64,000 nt of DNA from Brassica napus (Eukaryota > Streptophyta > Magnoliopsida > Brassicales > Brassicaceae), in contig NC_063439.1 in assembly GCF_020379485.1 (NCBI RefSeq), positions 24,490,098-24,554,097 on the forward strand, read 5' to 3'. Positions 58,586 to 64,000 of the stretch are shown here, piece by piece (position 1 is the stretch's first letter; each line of letters begins with the position of its first letter). The notes under the pieces were generated by a model that saw only the letters and a program-made list of their open reading frames with translations, made no database searches and was not told the origin of the DNA. The position numbers and the translations under genes were made by a program.

Positions 58586-61293
58586 ATAACGCTGATCTGG
58601 AAACAAATAAAACTCTTTAAGCTAAGGGTTATTGAACATGTTATATGACGCTATTTCCTTATTTGTAACCATTTACATATAGATATTTAAAACGATTATG
58701 TTTAAAAGAAGGCTACAGAGGTTCCAATACTAGAGCAAATCTATGTTTTCACTTAGTTTTGATTCCATTTGTTGATAACAACAACATGCGAGAACTGCTA
58801 TAGATAGTAATTTTTATCAACTGATCACCACCAACTTGTCGTTTCCATGAGTCGTCCTCGTCCACGATGAGTTCATTGACTCCCCATTTCCATGAGTCGT
58901 CCATGATGAATTCATTGACTCCCCATTCTTCAAAGCTAATTATAAGGAATAATTTTATTAATGATAGGTTCACTTTTCACCAGCTTTGATACTACTATTG
59001 AAAGCAACTCGTAGCAGACGTACCAAAAGTTTGTGGTTGATTTGAGTTTCTTTTAAATAAGAAGTAGCTAGAATTGGGAACGTTAGAAACTTTGTAATTA
59101 GGTAAGCATAATTCCAAAGTAAGATGTATACTCATGACAAAGAATAATGATTTTGCCAGCCCATAGCCGCACACACAGCTGTATTCAAACATCACACTTT
59201 TTTTCTTCTTTTTTTGTCAAATTAATTATAATGAACAACTGCAGACACAAATGTGATCTAAAATCACTTTTATTAAGAAAGCAGTTGTATGATTTACGTA
59301 AAACCAAGTGAACGGGTAATGGCTGCTTTTGGTAAACATAAAATAATTGTATAAATTTTCGTGTATCAAGATGTTGGAACAACAAATCTGCACTATAAAA
59401 TGTCTTCGATTTTCTATTTTTAAAAAGATCGAATTAGCTTTATTTGTTTTCTTTATCTACATCTAGTCTCCACATACTAGATTATGGAATAATAATTGAT
59501 ACCCAAAATGGCAAAAAAATTGAGAATAGTAATTAGCTAGTTCTTATAGGTAATGTTCTAGCATGTTAATAGAACAACAAATTTGGAAAGCAAGTTTTAA
59601 AAGAATCTATACGTGTGTATATATATTACTGATAAAACGTGGTAAATACACATTATCAACCAATTTTTCTTTTCATTTTACTATATGTGGGCGTGTGTAA
59701 TCCACATGGAGCTTTCGAAGACTTACCCCAAGCGTAAATATTATTTGACAAACGCAAGAGTGACTGGCGTTCAATACGATCTAGTATAAATCAAGTGCAG
59801 AATGAGGCAAGATAGTACGGATGTGATATCATATCACCTTGGCTTATCAACCACGTACATTTGTTCTGATAACATATCATACTATTTTTACCAAAAAAAA
59901 CATATCATACTATTATAGAGTTAGAGATCTATCCACTCGTAAACTACGAGCTGATATGTTAGTTTTAATTCTGGAAGAAGCTAACGTGTCAATATAACTT
60001 AGAAGTGGATATTCCCACTTAACATAATATAAGATGTGTGTATATATAAACGATTATATTTATTTGGTATGATGCTACAATTAGTATATCATTGTTAATA
60101 TCAGAGAATAAGCATAACGCTACTCAAGGAAACAACAAATTCTAGTCATAGATAAGGGTGAAAACCTGCAAATAAAATCTATCTAAACGAGGGATACTCA
60201 CATGCTTTAGTGAAATACAAGCATTAAGTTAATAGTATTATTATATTCAAAGAGCATTGCATCCAATGAATGTGAGCTGACCAGTTAAATATATTGTTAT
60301 CTTTTGTCCGTCAGTCAATAATTATATGGTATTATTGAGAACATTAATACATATATAATATATGTATATCGAAATAAGTAGAAAAGAACATGGATCCATG
60401 TGTTCATTGGACCCATTATCAACCCATACTCTAAGATGCTGGATTCCTACAACCTAACATGCTTTCCTTATATATCAAACAATGTCTATGCGTGTAATGT
60501 CTACATTTACATGCGTATTCACTTAATTATTATTAATTAGTCTTGATACTAGTATTTATCAAAAAAATTATGTCAATATTGACTAAGATAGGTTTGTTAA
60601 ACCTTTCTCTCAACATTTATTGCTGTAAACCAAAGAATGGTTAAACTCTGAGCCAATCTGAACACTTAAAAATTCAAGTTCAAATTCAAGATTATAAATT
60701 GGTTTACCATATATAATGGATGGATATTAAAGACTAGATATTCCCAACAGCATTTGCAAATTAGAAGAGAGATGACCATATACTGAAATGGCTAGACTTT
60801 GCCAATAAGTATTTACCATTTTTATAGAACAGTCGGTGTTCCTAACCAGATGGTGTGCATATGTAATCTGGTAATGAAATAAATGGATGCAAATTCAATG
60901 TTATCTTGGTCATCAATGTATCCTTAATACTTTTTCCATATACAATGAACACTATTCACGTACCATTGAATGTTATTATCAATATAAATTTGAACTTATT
61001 ACTTTGTACTTTCGCCGTTTCTCAAAAGAAATGTTCTAGAAAGATTATAGAAAAAAAAACTATCTACAAAAAGAACATTGACATTGACTAGGCATTGACA
61101 ATAAGAAACGAGTTTCAAACGAACTTAATTTGACCGTGTTTCCTTTCCTTACAAAACCGCGTTTCAGTTCTTGTCTTCGTCTTCTTCCTCGACCCTTCTC
61201 TCTATCTCTCCTCCAGAAACTCAAAACTAAAACCTTAAAAAGACCTCTGCTTTGAGATCTTACCCACTCTTCAAACCCGATCACTTCTCTCCG
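58586..61293. other. Intergenic region between ABCB15 and GATL10
   Basis: AT-rich, with no supported gene. A small tandem repeat is at 58842-58926. The GATL10 promoter should lie in the last few hundred bases. Confidence 0.5.
58842..58926. repeat. Two-unit minisatellite
   Basis: TTTCCATGAGTCGTCC... ending ATTCATTGACTCCCCA-like occurs twice in tandem (45 bp and 39 bp); the second unit lacks six bases. Confidence 0.8.
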
Positions 61294-62384
61294 ATGATGT
61301 CTAGTTCAAGACTAATAATAATCTTCACAATAATCTCTGCAGCCTTCCTCACCGTCGGATCAATCCGATTGGTTCCAGACGATAAATCTTCATTCAACGA
61401 TGGATCTTCAGATTTCATGGAGGCTCCAGGATACCAAAACGGACCAAAATGCTCTGTTCTACCCCAAAACAAACTCTTGTTAGCTTGCGACCCTTCAGCT
61501 ATTCACATAGCGATGACCCTCGACCCAGCTTACTTGCGTGGCACGGTATCTGCAGTCCACTCCATCCTCAAACACACCTCTTGCCCTCAAAACATCTTCT
61601 TCCACTTCATCGCATCGGGTCCCCACCACGGTCCCCTCGCGAAGACTCTCTCCTCTTTTTCCCTTCTCTGAGTTTCAAAGTCTACACCTTCGACGAAACC
61701 ATCGTCAAGAACCTCATCTCTTCTTCCATAAGACAAGCTCTCGATAGTCCCTTGAACTACGCAAGAAGCTACTTGTCAGAGATTCTCTCCACGTGTGTTC
61801 GTAGAGTGATCTATCTAGACTCGGATGTGATCGTGGTCGACGATATCAAGAAGCTATGGAAGGTTTCTTTAACCGGATCAAGAACCATCGGCGCACCAGA
61901 GTACTGCCACGCTAACTTCACCAAGTACTTCTCAGATCGTTTCTGGTCAAATCCAAAACTCTCTGGAGTCTTTGAGTCCAAAACGCCTTGCTACTTCAAC
62001 ACGGGAGTGATGGTGATCGATTTAGAGAGATGGAGAGAAGGAGAGTACACGAAAAAGATCGAGAACTGGATGAAGATTCAGAAAGAGGAGAGGATTTACG
62101 AGCTGGGTTCGTTGCCGCCGTTTCTGCTGGTGTTTTCAGGAGAAATTGAAGCTATTGATCACCAGTGGAACCAGCATGGTCTAGGTGGAGACAATGTGGT
62201 GAGTAGTTGTAGGTCTTTGCATCCTGGTCCGGTGAGTTTGATACATTGGAGTGGGAAAGGGAAGCCGTGGGTGAGGCTTGATGATGGTAAGGCGTGTCCT
62301 GTTGATTATTTATGGGCTCCTTATGATCTTCACAAGTCACGGAGACAGTATCTTCAATACAGTCAAGACTTAGACATTCTTTGA
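61294..62384 (+). pseudogene. GATL10: GATL10-like GT8 glycosyltransferase with 1-bp frameshift
   Basis: An intronless gene that would encode about 363 aa. The N-terminal hydrophobic anchor (LIIIFTIISAAFLTVG) fits a Golgi type II protein. The GT8 features are present: [19 protein letters not shown], the metal-binding [10 protein letters not shown], the [15 protein letters not shown] motif, [10 protein letters not shown] and [13 protein letters not shown] proteins work in pectin/xylan-related cell-wall synthesis. At about 61650-61656 (TCCTCTTTTTCCC) one base appears lost: the first frame ends at a stop at 61669-61671, while the GT8 sequence continues in the next frame through [15 protein letters not shown] to the end. 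A single indel beside a T5 run could be a real mutation or a sequencing error. Either ATG (61294 or 61297) could initiate. Confidence 0.88.
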
Positions 62385-63380
62385 TTCATTCTAATTTTTT
62401 TTTGTTAGTACAAAGTTTTGCTCTTTTTCTGATGTAAATAAAACTGAATTACATTTGAGGTTTTACCTATTCTGTTGCTCTATCAGTGCTTTGATTTTGT
62501 TTGTTTTATGTGTCATTCTTTTCTCATAGCATCCTTAGTATTTGGGTGATGAAACAAATGGAAACTGAGAAATAACAATGAATTGAACAAACATATTAAT
62601 TAAGGGCATTCATTTCTGTAGGATGTTATATTTATTTGAATGCGTCTACTTTATCAAGTAGAGGTTTGCTGGAACTCTGTTTCTCAAACATTGTGGCCTC
62701 TGTTTTTTTCACCCCTTTCATTTTAATAAAAGTCTTGACTAGTGTTAATCTTTTTTTATCATATGGAGGATTGGCTGAGCATATAGACTCATATGGTGCA
62801 CCACTTTTGCCCTTGCAGGTGTAGTTCTGATTTTTCTTAAAAGAGTATATTCATTCTCTTGTATATTGAAAAAGTCTGATCCTTTTCTTGTTTTTTAATC
62901 TGCTGAGTTTGGACAAGGAGTTTTGGAGAATATTCCTTATGTTCCAGTGAGAGAGAGGTAGAAAACTCTTTACTCTGCCTTTTAGCTTTGTTGCTCCACA
63001 TTGTTTGTTCTGTTCTATAGATGTAGAAATGTAGCCTTATGTTCTTCTAGTGTTTGCTTGAGTAGAGAATTTGTATATGTCAACAATTAGACAAATGGTT
63101 CTTAAATTTTCTGCCCTTTGTAGCTAAAATTTGAATCTTTTTTGTTCATAAGAAAAGAGTGCCATTGTATGCTTTTCTCAACTCTTGACAATGATTTAGC
63201 TTGGTAAAAGCCTCTAAACATATCTTCTTGTTACATACTAAACACAAACATTAATCATTTGATGTAATGCAGACTATTACAAATGCCACGCATTAAAATG
63301 CTCTTGGAAACAATTGATTATTAATCATACATGAGAAACATTTTGTTGATGCAAACTGTTGCAATGAAAGGAAAAAAAAA
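62385..63380. other. Intergenic region between GATL10 and the AN1 gene
   Basis: Contains the 3' regions of two convergent genes. A 62-codon open frame at 62636-62824 has no family resemblance. Nothing else is supported. Confidence 0.5.
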
Positions 63381-64000
63381 CTAAAAGGATCTAATCGAAG
63401 GAGAAGAACTTGATGAAACAGAAGCTGTTCCTCTTCCACATCCTTTCTCATTCCTCAAACTCAAAGCTTCCATAAACTTCTCATTCCATCTCGACCTTGT
63501 CCCTGAGTTAGCAAGCGTCTTCTTGTTACAGACATGATCTGTCGGAAACCGATGTTTCAGACAAAACTTAACTCCACAATCTTTGCAAGTAATGTTGTTA
63601 GCAAATGTCAGAACCTCTTTGCAACGCTTCACAGGACAAATGGGTTTCTTCTTCTTACTCGGATCACAATCTCCAGATCTTTCGTGTTTCTCAAGTAAAG
63701 ACTTGATCCCTTCTTGGTCAAAACCAGTTGTTTCGATTGCAACAGAACATGTTTCACAGATGGAAACTGTTCTGCTTCCGTGGTCTGAGTTTGGACAATC
63801 GTGGGACTTGTATGATCTATGCTCCAAACAGAACACCTATAAATTTTCATTTAAAGAAACATTAATGGAAAGATTTCTTGCAGGAAAAGAAAACAAAAAC
63901 TGAAACTTTCAGTAAAGATTTACCAATTTGCAGCCGTCACAAGTGAAAGGGAGAAAGTCGAGGAGTTTGCAGTCAGGGTTTTGGCAATGCTCTCCAAGAT
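63381..64000 (-). CDS. SAP12: AN1 zinc-finger stress protein SAP12/PMZ, 5' end missing
   Basis: Two exons on the minus strand. The last exon is 63836-63381. Exon 1 ends at 63924 and runs off the window, so the first residues are missing. The protein has two AN1-type fingers: one spans the intron (HCQNPDCKLLDFLPFTCDGC, continuing FCLEHRSYKSHDC), the other lies near the C-terminus (CPVKRC...CKDCGVKFCLKHRF, then PTDHVC). This is the two-AN1 arrangement of Arabidopsis SAP11-SAP13; placement after GATL10 fits SAP12 (PMZ, At3g28210), a redox and stress-responsive gene. Such proteins are thought to bind ubiquitin-pathway or redox partners. The tail ends SSSSSPSIRSF. Confidence 0.88.

Noticed and set aside
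62636..62824. 62-codon open frame downstream of GATL10
   Set aside because: No family resemblance, low-complexity T-rich DNA, and it lies in the likely 3' intergenic zone.

Overview
This is nuclear DNA of a flowering plant, almost certainly a crucifer (Brassicaceae). The genes are intron-rich with GT-AG introns, intergenic DNA is AT-rich, and the predicted proteins closely resemble Arabidopsis families. From memory, gene content and order match a stretch of Arabidopsis chromosome 3 (about At3g28500 back to At3g28210): ribosomal P2, a prolyl 4-hydroxylase, MYB35/TDF1, an RsmD-like methyltransferase, CLE25, BIR2, a tandem ABCB transporter cluster, GATL10 and SAP12. No search was run, so orthology names rest on recognition.

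Layout. 1-22 kb: acidic ribosomal protein P2 (minus), a degraded transposon patch carrying a DUF1985-like fragment, prolyl 4-hydroxylase (+), TDF1 (+), methyltransferase (+), CLE25 peptide precursor (+), the pseudokinase receptor BIR2 (minus), a hAT-type non-autonomous element, an acidic coiled-coil protein with internal repeats (+), and a DUF4408/DUF761-type protein (+). 22.5-45.4 kb: two copies of a segmental tandem duplication. Each copy holds a full-length ABCB transporter gene (+) and a convergent small coiled-coil gene (minus). 45.4-53.3 kb: a gene-poor AT-rich stretch. 53.3-58.6 kb: an intact third ABCB gene (ABCB15-like). 61.3-64 kb: a GATL10-like glycosyltransferase with a frameshift, and the 3' part of an AN1 zinc-finger gene running off the window.

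The duplicated block is the most informative part. ABCB copy A has a 2-bp deletion in its last exon. Copy B has a 2-bp insertion plus in-frame stop in NBD1, and a GC donor. The coiled-coil copy next to A has lost 13 bp that include a splice acceptor, while its partner next to B reads through as 278 aa. A 5.26-kb LINE with two complete open frames and a perfect 16-bp target duplication lies between A and its coiled-coil neighbour; copy B preserves the empty site. A 271-bp Tourist-like MITE lies just upstream of A, and B again shows the empty site. A rearranged 3' fragment of a fourth ABCB gene separates the two units.

No wholly novel system was found. What stands out is a transporter cluster decaying by small lesions in alternate copies, with insertions that can be ordered in time. 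Small duplications across splice sites (methyltransferase intron 3, ABCB15 intron 6) may affect splicing.
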